Of a stretch of DNA of 64,000 nucleotides, positions 36,624 through 45,883 are shown in pieces. Within the stretch, counting starts at the first letter, position 1. Each line of letters opens with the position of its first letter. This DNA is from Glaciecola sp964446865. Lineage in GTDB: Bacteria; Pseudomonadota; Gammaproteobacteria; Enterobacterales; Alteromonadaceae. The notes under the pieces are model-generated. The model did not search any database, was not told the DNA's origin, and was given only the letters and a program-made list of their open reading frames with translations. The stretch lies in NCBI GenBank assembly GCA_964446865.1, contig CAYURD010000001.1, positions 1-64,000 on the forward strand, written 5' to 3'. Both the position numbers and the translations under genes were made by a program.

Positions 36624-38486
36624 TTAAATGTTGTCGACTGACTGGCCTGCTAGGGCCATCTTTATAGCTTTATCCATCCTGCGATTTGCAAAGGCTTGGC
36701 TTAAAGCATCTACTTTTTCTATCTGTTGTTTAATGTCATCGATATTCTCTTGCTCACTAAATGCAATCAGTGTCAAAAGACTGGTATTAATCACTTCTCT
36801 TTCTTCAACACTTAGTAGGTCGTCACCATCGGCTTCAAGCGCGCTATGCAATGACTCTACCACTCGCTGCGCTTCGACTTGTTGCTCTTTGAGCATACGT
36901 GCTTGCATGTCTTCTTTTGCGTGGCTCATTGAAGACGATAGCATGTCTAAAATATCAGCCTCTTCCAGTCCATAAGATGGTTTCACTTCGATGTGCGCCT
37001 GTACACTGGTTGATTTCTCCATGGCTGTCACGCTCAACAGTCCATCAGCATCCACTTGAAATGTTACCCTGATATGCGCTGCGCCTGCGGCCAATGCTGG
37101 CATATTTGTCAAATCAAACTTTGCAAGCGAGCGACAGTGTTCAACTAATTCGCGCTCGCCTTGTAAGACATGCACCATCATGGCAGTTTGACCATCTTTG
37201 AAAGTCGTAAATTCCTGCGCTCGTGCGACAGGGATCGTGGTGTTTCGAGGAATAATTTTCTCGACTAAGCCACCCATCGTTTCTATGCCTAAAGACAAAG
37301 GCAAAACATCAAGCAATAGCATATCGCTGTCGGGTTTATTCCCGACAAGAATATCGGCTTGAATACCCGCACCTATGGCAACCACTTTGTCAGGATCGAT
37401 ATCGGTTAAAGGTGGCGCTTTAAAAAAGTGTTCAACTTCTTGTCTGACTAGCGGTACGCGTGTTGATCCACCCACCATGACCACTTGTTCGATATCAGAA
37501 ACACTTAAGTCAGCGTCTTGTAAAGCGCGTTTACAAATCGAAATGGCTCGCAAAACGGGGGCTTTGATCAGCGCTTCAAACTTCTCTTTGCTAATAGACA
37601 ATTCATATTGCTGTTGTTGCAGTTGTACGGTAAAAAGCGCTTCGTTGTTTTCGCTTAAGCTTTCTTTTACTTTTTTGGCAGCGTTCATCAACGCACGATG
37701 TTGCTGTTTTGCAAGACGACTGTCTAACTTTAGTACTGATGACGCATATTCAACAAGGGCTAAGTCAAAGTCGTCGCCACCCAGCGCGGTATCGCCTGCG
37801 GTTGCTTTTACTTCAAACACGCCTTTTTCAAGAGATAGTATTGACACATCAAATGTACCACCACCTAAATCAAAAACCGCAATAGTGCCTTCTTTTTGTT
37901 GGTCTAGTCCATAAGCAATGGCGGCGGCCGTAGGCTCGTTAAGCAAGCGCAAAACAGTTAAACCCGCTAGTTTTGCCGCGTCTTTTGTACCTTGGCGCTG
38001 GGCATCATCAAAGTATGCAGGTACGGTAATAACAGCACCTGTAATATCTTCACCCGCAGCCAATTCACCGCGGATACGAAGATGCTCAAGAATGTCAGCA
38101 GACACTTGTATTGGGTTCTTTTCGCCTTGAGGCGTGACGAATACTGGATGTCCTGTGTCCTGCTTAAATTCATAGGGAAGCTGTGACCACTGGGAAGTCA
38201 CATCTTCGACTGACCTACCCATAAATCGCTTAACCGATACAATGGTATTTTGTGGATCGATTACTGCGTTTGCTTTTGCTTGGTGGCCAACAATCGTTTG
38301 CTCGCTTTGATATTGCACGACTGACGGCAACAAGTGCTCGCCCTGCTCGTTAGCAATGGTAGATGCTTGCCCGCTTTGTACGAGGGCAATTAACGAATTT
38401 GTTGTACCCAAATCAATGCCTATGCCCACTTTTCTTTCGTGTGGTGCGGCGGCTTGACCGGGCTCTGCGATTTGTAGTAATGCCAT
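36624..38486 (-). CDS. hscA: Fe-S assembly chaperone HscA (Hsp70 type)
   Basis: HscA is the Hsp70 that, with HscB, drives cluster transfer from IscU to apoproteins. The 620-residue protein has the ATPase motifs GIGIDLGTTNSLIA, AVFDLGGGTFDVSIL and VVMVGGSTRVPLVR, a substrate-binding domain from about 390 and a helical lid. Its length equals that of typical HscA and is shorter than DnaK, lacking the DnaK C-terminal tail. AAGAGA precedes the ATG. It is 97 bases after hscB. Confidence 0.97.
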   Translation of the reverse strand: MALLQIAEPGQAAAPHERKVGIGIDLGTTNSLIALVQSGQASTIANEQGEHLLPSVVQYQSEQTIVGHQAKANAVIDPQNTIVSVKRFMGRSVEDVTSQWSQLPYEFKQDTGHPVFVTPQGEKNPIQVSADILEHLRIRGELAAGEDITGAVITVPAYFDDAQRQGTKDAAKLAGLTVLRLLNEPTAAAIAYGLDQQKEGTIAVFDLGGGTFDVSILSLEKGVFEVKATAGDTALGGDDFDLALVEYASSVLKLDSRLAKQQHRALMNAAKKVKESLSENNEALFTVQLQQQQYELSISKEKFEALIKAPVLRAISICKRALQDADLSVSDIEQVVMVGGSTRVPLVRQEVEHFFKAPPLTDIDPDKVVAIGAGIQADILVGNKPDSDMLLLDVLPLSLGIETMGGLVEKIIPRNTTIPVARAQEFTTFKDGQTAMMVHVLQGERELVEHCRSLAKFDLTNMPALAAGAAHIRVTFQVDADGLLSVTAMEKSTSVQAHIEVKPSYGLEEADILDMLSSSMSHAKEDMQARMLKEQQVEAQRVVESLHSALEADGDDLLSVEEREVINTSLLTLIAFSEQENIDDIKQQIEKVDALSQAFANRRMDKAIKMALAGQSVDNI

Positions 38487-38583
38487 GTATTCTCTTTGTT
38501 TGTTTTGCTCAGCTTACGTATTTACATAAGATTTGCATGGTAGTTCTGCCTTTCAATTGTTGTTAAAGGCCTTTGAAGATTCG

Positions 38584-39096
38584 TTAATCCAGCATTTTCC
38601 GAGCGCTTTCTTTCGTCTCTATCGCTAACTTTCGCATAAACTTCATTTTGCTGAGCTCCACACCGGCTTCATGATTAGCTTGCTGCGTATTTTGTGTCAG
38701 AAGCAAGTTAACACGGTCAACATAATCAGCCGTCATATCTGAAATGGTTCGGCTCAGCTGCTCATAGGCCGCGGCACTGTTAGCGCTTGCTAGCTCTTCT
38801 CGAAGCTCCATTTGCTCCATCAAAAATGCCGTATCGCCTATCGTCTCTTGCTCACCAGGTAATTGAGTATCACGCAGCTCAATTAAATGCTCACCACGGC
38901 TAATTTGATCGCTTAAAATATAGTACGCATCATTAATTTGTGCATTTTTTTGCATATACATGCGCTTTTCTTGCTCGCTAGCGCCAGCAAAACGGTCGGG
39001 ATGGGTTAAACTTTGTAAGGCACGAAAGCGCTGATTTAATACGTCAATATCGATATCAAACTGTTCAGGAAGCTCAAATAGCGCAAAATAATTCAT
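38584..39096 (-). CDS. hscB: Fe-S assembly co-chaperone HscB
   Basis: The 170-residue J-domain protein presents IscU to HscA. The N-terminal J domain (about 1-75) contains the essential His-Pro-Asp in LTHPDRF, and the C-terminal three-helix domain (about 85-170) binds IscU. It sits between iscA and hscA as usual, 107 bases after iscA. Confidence 0.95.
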   Translation of the reverse strand: MNYFALFELPEQFDIDIDVLNQRFRALQSLTHPDRFAGASEQEKRMYMQKNAQINDAYYILSDQISRGEHLIELRDTQLPGEQETIGDTAFLMEQMELREELASANSAAAYEQLSRTISDMTADYVDRVNLLLTQNTQQANHEAGVELSKMKFMRKLAIETKESARKMLD

Positions 39097-39203
39097 TGGA
39101 AAATGGGTTACCCATGTTTGTTTTCGTAAAATTGCCTGCTACAGACACCGCGTTAAGGAAGTATCTACCAATGTGGTATGACAATATAAACAGCTAAAGC
39201 CGC

Positions 39204-39527
39204 CTAAACAGTAAAGCTCTCGCCGCAACCACATTCGCCATTAACATTAGGGTTGTTAAACTGGAAGCCTTCGTTTAAGCCTTCTTTAGCAAAGTCTAGT
39301 TCGGTGCCATCTAAGTAATTGAGACTCTTACCGTCAATAATGATTTTAACACCCTTATCTTCAAACACAGAATCATCGTCTTTTAGCTCATCAACAAATT
39401 CGAGCACATAAGCGAGTCCTGAACAACCCGTTGTTTTTACACCAAGACGCAAGCCAACACCTGATCCTCGGTTCTCTAAAAACGTTCGGGCTCTCGCAGC
39501 TGCTGCTTCGGTGACTGAAATTGCCAT
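39204..39527 (-). CDS. iscA: Iron-sulfur carrier protein IscA
   Basis: A-type carrier of 107 residues that delivers clusters to [4Fe-4S] targets. The three conserved cysteines appear in KTTGCSGLAYVLE and GECGCGESF. GAGGT lies 8 bases before the ATG. It follows iscU by 74 bases in the operon. Confidence 0.96.
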   Translation of the reverse strand: MAISVTEAAAARARTFLENRGSGVGLRLGVKTTGCSGLAYVLEFVDELKDDDSVFEDKGVKIIIDGKSLNYLDGTELDFAKEGLNEGFQFNNPNVNGECGCGESFTV

Positions 39528-39601
39528 ATTTACTACCTCTACTAAAATATATGAAAGGCGAACCGAAGCTCGCCTAAAATCATTTAATGCAAAAGCAGTG
39601 C

Positions 39602-39982
39602 TTAACTGTTTTTGCTTTTGTAATCTTCAACCGCGGCTTTAATTGCATCTTCAGCCAGAATTGAACAGTGTATCTTTACGGGTGGTAAAGCAAGTTCTTG
39701 CGCAATATCAGTGTTCTTAATAGATGTCGCTTCGTCGATTGACTTGCCTTTTACCCATTCGGTCACTAAAGAACTTGACGCAATTGCTGAGCCACAACCA
39801 TAAGTCTTAAATTTAGCGTCTTCAATAATACCATTGTCGCCTACTTTCAATTGTAAACGCATTACGTCACCACACGCGGGAGCACCTACCATGCCAGTCG
39901 CGACGCTAGGGTCATTTTTATCAAACGCGCCGACGTTTCTTGGGTTTTCATAATGGTCAATTACTTTTTCGCTATACGCCAT
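39602..39982 (-). CDS. iscU: Fe-S cluster scaffold protein IscU
   Basis: IscU is the scaffold on which sulfur from IscS and iron are assembled. The 126-residue protein has Cys37 (GAPACGDVMRLQ), Cys63 (TYGCGSAIASSS) and Cys106 (KIHCSILAED), and the LPPVK segment recognised by HscA just before the last Cys. AGAGGAAAG gives a strong ribosome-binding site. Confidence 0.98.
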   Translation of the reverse strand: MAYSEKVIDHYENPRNVGAFDKNDPSVATGMVGAPACGDVMRLQLKVGDNGIIEDAKFKTYGCGSAIASSSLVTEWVKGKSIDEATSIKNTDIAQELALPPVKIHCSILAEDAIKAAVEDYKSKNS

Positions 39983-40073
39983 CTTACTTTCCTCTGTGAA
40001 CTAACTTTGTTTGGATGTATACAATGATTCGTTGATACTTATGCGTACATCATCAATAAAATATATTTTCGTT

Positions 40074-41297
40074 TTAGTGATGCGCCCACTCAACGCTATC
40101 AAGGTCAATGCCTTCTTTGAACATATCCCAAAGCGGTGACATCTCTCTAAGCTTATCGATTGAATTGTTTATGACACCAATTACGTAATCAATTTCAGCT
40201 TCAGTGGTAAAACGACCAATACTAAAACGGATAGAACTGTGCGCTAATTCGTCGCTTAAACCAAGTGCGCGTAACACGTATGAAGGTTCTAGACTTGCTG
40301 AAGTACATGCAGAACCAGACGATACGGCCATATCTTTTAATGCCATAATAAGAGACTCACCTTCAACGTAGTTAAAACTAACGTTAAGGTTGTGTGGAAC
40401 ACGCTGCTCTAAATCACCGTTAAGATAGACTTCTTCCATATCTTTAATGCCATTGTAAAGACGGTCGCGTAGCATTTTGATACGCTCGTTCTCACTTGCC
40501 ATTTCTTCTTTGGCAATTCGAAACGCTTCGCCCATACCCACTATCTGATGCGTCGCCAGTGTACCAGAGCGCATACCGCGCTCATGTCCACCGCCGTGAA
40601 TTTGTGCTTCAATCCTAATACGTGGCTTACGACGTACATAAAGAGCACCTATACCTTTTGGACCATAGGTTTTGTGAGCAGAAAATGACATTAAATCGAC
40701 TTTTAAGGTTTGCAAATCAATTGGCACCTTGCCTGTGCTTTGCGCAGCGTCTACGTGAAAGATAATTTTACGCTCACGACATATTTCGCCAATCGCGCCA
40801 ATATCTTGAATCACACCGATTTCATTGTTTACATGCATGATAGACACCAGCACCGTATCTTCGCGCATTGCATTTTGTAATTCTTGTAAATCAACTATCC
40901 CGTTTGCCTGAGGCATAAGATAAGTGACTTCAAATCCTTCACGCTCCAATTGACGTGTCGTATCTAATACCGCTTTGTGTTCTGTTTTCAAAGTGATGAC
41001 ATGCTTTCCGCGCTTACTGTAAAAGTTGGCGGCACCTTTTATGGCAAGGTTATTAGATTCGGTTGCACCAGAGGTAAACACAATCTCACGCGGGTCGGCG
41101 TTGACTAAGTCGGCAATATTATTGCGAGCAATATCGACCGCTTCTTCAGCAACCCAACCAAATTTGTGTGAACGTGATGCTGGATTGCCAAAATTACCTT
41201 CCAATGACAAACACTCTTTCATTGCTTCTGCAACACGCGGATCAACGGGTGTAGTCGACGAATAGTCTAGGTAAATTGGTAATTGTATGTCACTCAT
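40074..41297 (-). CDS. iscS: Cysteine desulfurase IscS
   Basis: A PLP-dependent enzyme that takes sulfur from cysteine for Fe-S clusters and tRNA thiolation. The 407-residue protein begins LPIYLDYSSTTPVDPRVAE, has the PLP-binding Lys in SFSAHKTYGPKGIGALYV and the persulfide Cys in SSGSACTSASLEPSYVLRAL. GGAG lies before the ATG. It is the second gene of the isc operon, 109 bases after iscR. Confidence 0.98.
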   Translation of the reverse strand: MSDIQLPIYLDYSSTTPVDPRVAEAMKECLSLEGNFGNPASRSHKFGWVAEEAVDIARNNIADLVNADPREIVFTSGATESNNLAIKGAANFYSKRGKHVITLKTEHKAVLDTTRQLEREGFEVTYLMPQANGIVDLQELQNAMREDTVLVSIMHVNNEIGVIQDIGAIGEICRERKIIFHVDAAQSTGKVPIDLQTLKVDLMSFSAHKTYGPKGIGALYVRRKPRIRIEAQIHGGGHERGMRSGTLATHQIVGMGEAFRIAKEEMASENERIKMLRDRLYNGIKDMEEVYLNGDLEQRVPHNLNVSFNYVEGESLIMALKDMAVSSGSACTSASLEPSYVLRALGLSDELAHSSIRFSIGRFTTEAEIDYVIGVINNSIDKLREMSPLWDMFKEGIDLDSVEWAHH

Positions 41298-41406
41298 TTT
41301 TTACTCCGCTTTGCATTGTTTGTCGTGCTATTGATAGTGCTATGTGTTTCTTGTATTGCTTTCGTATTGTCTAACACGGCTAATTATCTGTGATTAATTT
41401 TGTTCG

Positions 41407-41886
41407 TTACACTTGCATGCTAATTTCGATGTTTTGCAACATAGATTTTGCTGTCTGATGCTGTCGCCCAGCCACTTCTTTTACGTCGCGTTGGCTCATT
41501 AATTCACCCAACGTTATGCCGTTTAAAAATGTAGTTATACGGTCACTAAGGTCTTGCCATAAACTATGAGTTAAACATCGCTCTCCGCCTTGACAGTCTG
41601 ATTGTCCTTGGCACTTAGTTGCATCAACGCTTTCGTCGACTGCTCTAATGACATCACCTATTGCAATTTCACTCGCTTCTTTGCCTAGCTTATAACCACC
41701 ACCAGGCCCTCGTACGCTGTTAACCAGCTTTTCTTTACGTAAACGAGAGAAGAGTTGCTCTAAATACGACAACGAAATAGCTTGGCGTTCAGAAATATCT
41801 GCTAGCGGAACGGGACCATGCTGCGAATATAGCGCAACGTCAAGCATAGCGGTTACTGCGTAGCGACCTTTCGATGTTAACTTCAT
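41407..41886 (-). CDS. iscR: Fe-S-sensing transcriptional regulator IscR
   Basis: IscR is an Rrf2-family repressor that, with a [2Fe-2S] cluster bound, shuts off its own operon. The 159-residue protein has the winged helix at about 1-65 (KLTSKGRYAVTAMLDVA, ISLSYLEQLFSRLRKEKLV), the three cluster Cys in ATKCQGQSDCQGGERC and the His in LTH just after. I start at MKLTSKGRY, four codons inside the longest frame. It heads the operon, directly behind two IscR-type operators, so autoregulation is expected. Confidence 0.97.
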   Translation of the reverse strand: MKLTSKGRYAVTAMLDVALYSQHGPVPLADISERQAISLSYLEQLFSRLRKEKLVNSVRGPGGGYKLGKEASEIAIGDVIRAVDESVDATKCQGQSDCQGGERCLTHSLWQDLSDRITTFLNGITLGELMSQRDVKEVAGRQHQTAKSMLQNIEISMQV

Positions 41887-41918
41887 GTTTAGCACCAAGC
41901 TGTTTCAAGTTAGGCTGA

Positions 41919-41946
41919 ATTTTATATACTTGACTAAAATTGTCAA
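41919..41946 (-). promoter_or_regulatory. Probable isc operon promoter
   Basis: On the minus strand TTGACA (41946-41941), a 16-base spacer and TAAAAT (41924-41919) give a strong sigma-70 promoter 33 bases before the iscR start. The -35 element lies inside the proximal IscR-like operator, so a bound IscR would block polymerase. Confidence 0.75.
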
Positions 41947-41950
41947 GTAT
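41926..41950 (-). promoter_or_regulatory. Proximal type 1 IscR-like operator
   Basis: The minus strand reads ATACTTGACAATTTTAGTC followed by AAGTAT, a near-perfect 25-bp palindrome matching the known type 1 (cluster-dependent) IscR consensus. It covers the -35 element of the isc promoter. Confidence 0.8.
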
Positions 41951-41975
41951 ATAACCTACTATTTTAGTCAAGTAT
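41951..41975 (-). promoter_or_regulatory. Distal type 1 IscR-like operator
   Basis: The minus strand reads ATACTTGACTAAAATAGTA followed by GGTTAT, again 25 bp, directly abutting the proximal site in the same register. The left half is exact and the right half slightly degenerate. Confidence 0.72.
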
Positions 41976-42031
41976 TATTAAACTTTGTTAACTTTGCGTT
42001 TTGGCTAGGGGCTGTTTGTCTTTGCGCCCTT

Positions 42032-42853
42032 TTAAATATGCGGGTCAAAGGCTTCAACCGCAGCTTTTCTTACCGTTGGTGATATGCCCGTTTCAGCAAA
42101 GTCTTCTACCACAAGCTTTGGAATAGAGTCAGTGCAAACGTCTCCGCCTAAGGATTGAATGACTTTGCACATTTCTTCAACTTTCTTATCCATAAGGTGC
42201 ACATGTTCTAACATGATCCCCATCGCATTTGCCACTGGGTCAGGATTGTCAGTTGAAATCGCGTAGGCATCAAACCCATATATTTCAGCAATGGCCTGGC
42301 GGTTGCCATTTTGCGATTTGTCTTTTGCTTTATTGGCAATTATCCGACCGGGTATACCTATACATGTCGCGCCTATTGGCACATCCTTAACCACAACAGA
42401 ATTTGAACCTATGCGCGCATTTTCGCCAATGGTAATCGGGCCAAGTACTTGTGCCCCTGCGCCAACAACGACCTTATTCCCCAATGTTGGGTGACGTTTT
42501 CCCGCATCCCAGCTTGTACCACCAAGCGTGACGCCGTGATAAAGGGTGACGTCATCACCAAGCTGCGCGGTTTCTCCGATCACAACCCCCATTCCATGGT
42601 CAATAAATACGCGCCGACCTATAGTCGCGGCAGGATGAATTTCGATCCCGGTCAAAAACCGGCTAATGTTGGATAAAAAACGTGCTAGCCATTTCAGTTT
42701 CCAAGACCAAAGTTTGTGACTGATTCTATGAAACCATAAGGCATGTAAACCTGGATAGTTAAACAACACTTCAAAGGTGTGACGCGCTGCTGGGTCTCTT
42801 GTGAACACACTTTTGATGTCTTCTGACATCCGCGAAAATACGCTAATTGGCAT
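42032..42853 (-). CDS. cysE: Serine O-acetyltransferase
   Basis: CysE acetylates serine to O-acetylserine, the first step to cysteine and hence to the sulfur used by IscS. The 273-residue protein has an N-terminal helical domain and left-handed beta-helix repeats at about 65-170 (IEIHPAATIGRRVFIDHGMG, ITIGENARIGSNSVVVKDVP) with the catalytic His/Asp in FIDHGMGVVIGETA and LYHGVTLGGTSW. TAGGAAT precedes the ATG. It is upstream of iscR on the same strand with the isc promoter between them. Confidence 0.94.
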   Translation of the reverse strand: MPISVFSRMSEDIKSVFTRDPAARHTFEVLFNYPGLHALWFHRISHKLWSWKLKWLARFLSNISRFLTGIEIHPAATIGRRVFIDHGMGVVIGETAQLGDDVTLYHGVTLGGTSWDAGKRHPTLGNKVVVGAGAQVLGPITIGENARIGSNSVVVKDVPIGATCIGIPGRIIANKAKDKSQNGNRQAIAEIYGFDAYAISTDNPDPVANAMGIMLEHVHLMDKKVEEMCKVIQSLGGDVCTDSIPKLVVEDFAETGISPTVRKAAVEAFDPHI

Positions 42854-42865
42854 AATTCCTACCTG

Positions 42866-43645
42866 TTAATCTTGATTCTTTTTGAGACTATTTTTGTGCT
42901 TGCTTTGATCATCATTGTCACCAAGCGTTTTGTCGATTGATGAAAGCATGCCTCGTAGTATGGCTAACTCTTGCGATTCTAGTCGAGCTCGATTGAACAT
43001 GCGACGTACTTTGGACATGATAACACCTGGATGCTTTGAACGAATAAAGCCCGTTTCACCAAAGGTTTGTTCAAAATGTTGATAAAAATTTTCGAGCTCT
43101 TTGCTTAGAGGGTATTCAGATTCAATTCCTTCTCTGTCGGCATACGGAGCTCGTTCCAAAGCAATAGCATGCATGCGAATTTCATAACAAAGCGTTTGTA
43201 CTGCGGCTGCCAAATTTAATGAACTGTATTCTGGGTTTGCATCAATGCACACATGAAAATGACATTGTTGAAGTTCTTCATTACTTAAACCGCTGCTTTC
43301 TCGTCCAAATACCAAGGCTACTGGATATTTAGATGCTTCACTAATGAGCTTTGCTCCGCATTCGCGGGAATCTAACATTGGCCAAGAAAGCGTGCGCGAA
43401 CGTGCAGATGTCCCCACAACTAGGCCACAGTCACTTATGGCTTCCTCTAAGGTATTAACGATAACTGCATTGCCAAGTACATCTGTAGCGCCAGCCGCTA
43501 GCGCGCTCGATTTACCATCAGGTTCACTAACAGGGTCAACCAAATAGAGATGCTTAAGCCCCATCGTCTTCATTGCTCGTGCGGCCGACCCAATATTACC
43601 GGTATGCGAAGTGTTGACTAATACGATTCTGATGGCATCAAGCAT
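42866..43645 (-). CDS. trmJ: tRNA (cytidine/uridine-2'-O)-methyltransferase TrmJ
   Basis: TrmJ methylates the 2'-OH of residue 32 in tRNAs. The 259-residue protein has the SPOUT knot: VLVNTSHTGNIGSAARAMKT at the start, VALVFGRESSGLSNEEL and SSLNLAAAVQTLCYEIR, with a C-terminal dimerisation extension. I start at MLDAIRIV, preceded by AGGA at 6 bases, rather than at an upstream TTG. It is 12 bases upstream of cysE and divergent from suhB. Confidence 0.94.
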   Translation of the reverse strand: MLDAIRIVLVNTSHTGNIGSAARAMKTMGLKHLYLVDPVSEPDGKSSALAAGATDVLGNAVIVNTLEEAISDCGLVVGTSARSRTLSWPMLDSRECGAKLISEASKYPVALVFGRESSGLSNEELQQCHFHVCIDANPEYSSLNLAAAVQTLCYEIRMHAIALERAPYADREGIESEYPLSKELENFYQHFEQTFGETGFIRSKHPGVIMSKVRRMFNRARLESQELAILRGMLSSIDKTLGDNDDQSKHKNSLKKNQD

Positions 43646-43804
43646 GAACAATCCTATAGAGAGAATTTAAACGGCGCGTATAATAGCATACCCACTAAAT
43701 TATATACCCTAATATTTACCGCTAATGCGTTTTACTCAATAGCTAAGTTCTGTTAATATCCGCCGCGTTTTACACAATGTTCTTTTTACAATTTGGTGGT
43801 TAAC

Positions 43805-44602
43805 ATGCATCCTATGCTCAATATTGCTATACGCGCTGCGCGTGCGGCAGGAAACGTCATAACTCGTGGTTTTGAAAATCGCACTGATCTCGACATCCAA
43901 ACAAAAGGCTCGCAAGATTTTGTCACTAAAATCGATAAAGAAGCCGAGTTAACCATCATTGACAAAATTCAACAGTCTTACCCAGACCACAGCTTTATTG
44001 GCGAAGAAGGCGGCAGTGTAAAAGGCAATGACGAATTCACTTGGGTTATTGACCCGCTAGATGGCACCAGTAACTTTATTGCTGGCATTCCGCACTTTGC
44101 TGTCTCGATCGCGCTGCTCAATAAAGGAAAGCTTGACCAAGCAGTGGTGTTTGACCCCATTCGCGGCGAAATATTTGCCGCCTCTAAAGGCGGCGGCGCT
44201 CAGCTAAATGGCTATCGTTTACGTTGTACGAAAGCTAAAGATTTATCTAACACCATTTTAGCAACGGCTTTGCCATTTCGTGACAAGTCTAGCCTCGATA
44301 ACGAAATCACAAGATTTACAAAGATTTTTAAAGACGCAGGTGATGTTCGCCGCTCAGGTTCCGCCGCTCTTGATTTGGCTTATGTGGCTGCCGGACGTTA
44401 CGACGGCTATTGGGAAAAAGGGCTAAAAGCTTGGGATATGGCTGCTGGTGAATTATTAGTAAAAGAAGCTGGCGGACTCGTTACTGATTATGCTGGAAAT
44501 AACGACCCTTTATACGATGAACTTAAAGCACCAGGTTCTGCTAATGGTTTAGTGGCCGGAAATCCTAGAGTCGTTCAAAATATTGTTAAACGACTGAAGT
44601 AG
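43805..44602 (+). CDS. suhB: Inositol-1-monophosphatase / Nus factor SuhB
   Basis: SuhB hydrolyses inositol monophosphate in vitro and is a component of the rRNA antitermination complex in E. coli. The 265-residue protein starts MHPMLNIAIRAARAAGNVI, equal to E. coli SuhB, and has the Mg-binding motifs GEEGGS, WVIDPLDGTSNFIAGIPHFA and KAWDMAAGELLVKEAGG. It is divergent from trmJ and ends in a clear terminator. Confidence 0.96.
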   Translation: MHPMLNIAIRAARAAGNVITRGFENRTDLDIQTKGSQDFVTKIDKEAELTIIDKIQQSYPDHSFIGEEGGSVKGNDEFTWVIDPLDGTSNFIAGIPHFAVSIALLNKGKLDQAVVFDPIRGEIFAASKGGGAQLNGYRLRCTKAKDLSNTILATALPFRDKSSLDNEITRFTKIFKDAGDVRRSGSAALDLAYVAAGRYDGYWEKGLKAWDMAAGELLVKEAGGLVTDYAGNNDPLYDELKAPGSANGLVAGNPRVVQNIVKRLK

Positions 44603-44620
44603 TCCAAAATTACTTAAACA

Positions 44621-44650
44621 AAAGCACATTGCAAGCAATGTGCTTTTTTT
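44621..44650 (+). terminator. Rho-independent terminator after suhB
   Basis: AAAGCACATTGC pairs with GCAATGTGCTTT around a 2-base AA spacer, followed by a run of T. It is 18 bases after the suhB stop. Confidence 0.9.
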
Positions 44651-44679
44651 ATTGTTAGGCTAGAAACCGTTAAGTAGTG

Positions 44680-45279
44680 CTAGTAACTAATATCCAAACG
44701 CATTTGTATATCACGACTAACCCACTCGGCTTCTGGGTCAGAATCGAGTCCAATTGCATAGTCTAAACGGTTAATCTCAAAATCTGCAACTAGACGATTG
44801 TCTGCATTCACAAGCTCAAAACTTTGAATTTTTGATATTCCACGCAAAGTTAGCAATCCAGTGACCCGATACCCCTTGTCAGACACTTCAATAGACTCAC
44901 TGACAAAGCTTCCTTCAGGATGATTTTCGACATCAAACCAATCGCCTTCAGGTAAAGTGCTATCGTAAGTAAAATCCCCTGTTTTTGCCGTTCTCAAATC
45001 AAAGCTGGCTTCAATTTTTGCTTGCTCTAATGGCGGTAATCGCAATGTGGCCTGCCAACTTTCAAATAAACCACTAAAATCCATACCAGCATGTTCACCA
45101 GAAAAGCCCACTTCGCTATTCTTGTTATCTGCCGTAAATTCCTTTTTTAGATCAGCACTTGATACACTGCTTAGTACCACTAGCGTGCCAGCGAATAACA
45201 ATCTTAAAACAAACTGTTGATATCCGATAAGGCTATTCACATTAACGCCACGTTTCCTACTACTTTTGCTCTTATACAT
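44680..45279 (-). CDS. YceI-family periplasmic protein (copy 1)
   Basis: The 199-residue protein has a basic N-terminus and a hydrophobic segment (about 22-41, FVLRLLFAGTLVVLSSV) ending SSA, consistent with a signal peptide. The YceI domain follows (EFTADNKNSEVGFSGEHAGM, NHPEGSFVSESIEVSDKGYR, LTLRGISKIQSFEL). YceI proteins form lipocalin-like barrels that bind isoprenoid lipids. It overlaps the cytochrome b561 gene by 8 bases and is last in a three-gene set. Confidence 0.88.
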   Translation of the reverse strand: MYKSKSSRKRGVNVNSLIGYQQFVLRLLFAGTLVVLSSVSSADLKKEFTADNKNSEVGFSGEHAGMDFSGLFESWQATLRLPPLEQAKIEASFDLRTAKTGDFTYDSTLPEGDWFDVENHPEGSFVSESIEVSDKGYRVTGLLTLRGISKIQSFELVNADNRLVADFEINRLDYAIGLDSDPEAEWVSRDIQMRLDISY

Positions 45280-45853
45280 TTTTTGACCACCACATCCTTT
45301 TTACTAAATTTATTTTGTGCGCTTTTTTATGCCAAACAACCGCGGATACATGTCCAATGACTAACACTAACAATGTACTTGCTGTTACCCAGTGAACCGT
45401 GTTTGCTATGCTCTCTATTGCCTTATTACGCGCAACACCAGGGATATGAGGCCAGTTTATCCACTCTACAAACACTAAGGTTGGTAAGCCAAAAGGACTA
45501 GCCGATACCATCAACCACCCAGACAAAGGCATCGTCACTAGCGCTGCATATAATCCAAAATGCCCCAATTTTGCGTGCTTGCGTTGTTGATGGTTTAACT
45601 GCGCGACAGGTTCAGGGCTAGGAGTAAAAATACGAACGGCAATACGCAGTGCTATTGCCCATAGCATGATGACTCCTGAGGCTTTGTGTACCTGAAATAG
45701 CTTGTATTGGTCTGACTTTGGAATGTCAGCATTTACCATATACACACCACTCACAAACATAAATAATAAGCCAAGCACTATAATCCAATGCAAAGCAATG
45801 CTTAATGAATGGTAACGATGCTTGTTTACCTCTAGGTTTTGTATGTCAGTCAT
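45272..45853 (-). CDS. Cytochrome b561 family protein
   Basis: The 193-residue membrane protein has four hydrophobic helices with paired histidines: RYHSLSIALHW at the start, YKLFQVHKASGVIML, and IANTVHW with LLVLVIGHVSAVVWHK near the end, enough for two hemes b. Bacterial members transfer electrons between quinones and periplasmic partners. It is flanked by two YceI genes, overlapping the downstream one, which suggests a functional trio. Confidence 0.9.
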   Translation of the reverse strand: MTDIQNLEVNKHRYHSLSIALHWIIVLGLLFMFVSGVYMVNADIPKSDQYKLFQVHKASGVIMLWAIALRIAVRIFTPSPEPVAQLNHQQRKHAKLGHFGLYAALVTMPLSGWLMVSASPFGLPTLVFVEWINWPHIPGVARNKAIESIANTVHWVTASTLLVLVIGHVSAVVWHKKAHKINLVKRMWWSKNV

Positions 45854-45883
45854 TTACTCAGTATCCCTAATAAGGCCAAGGTG

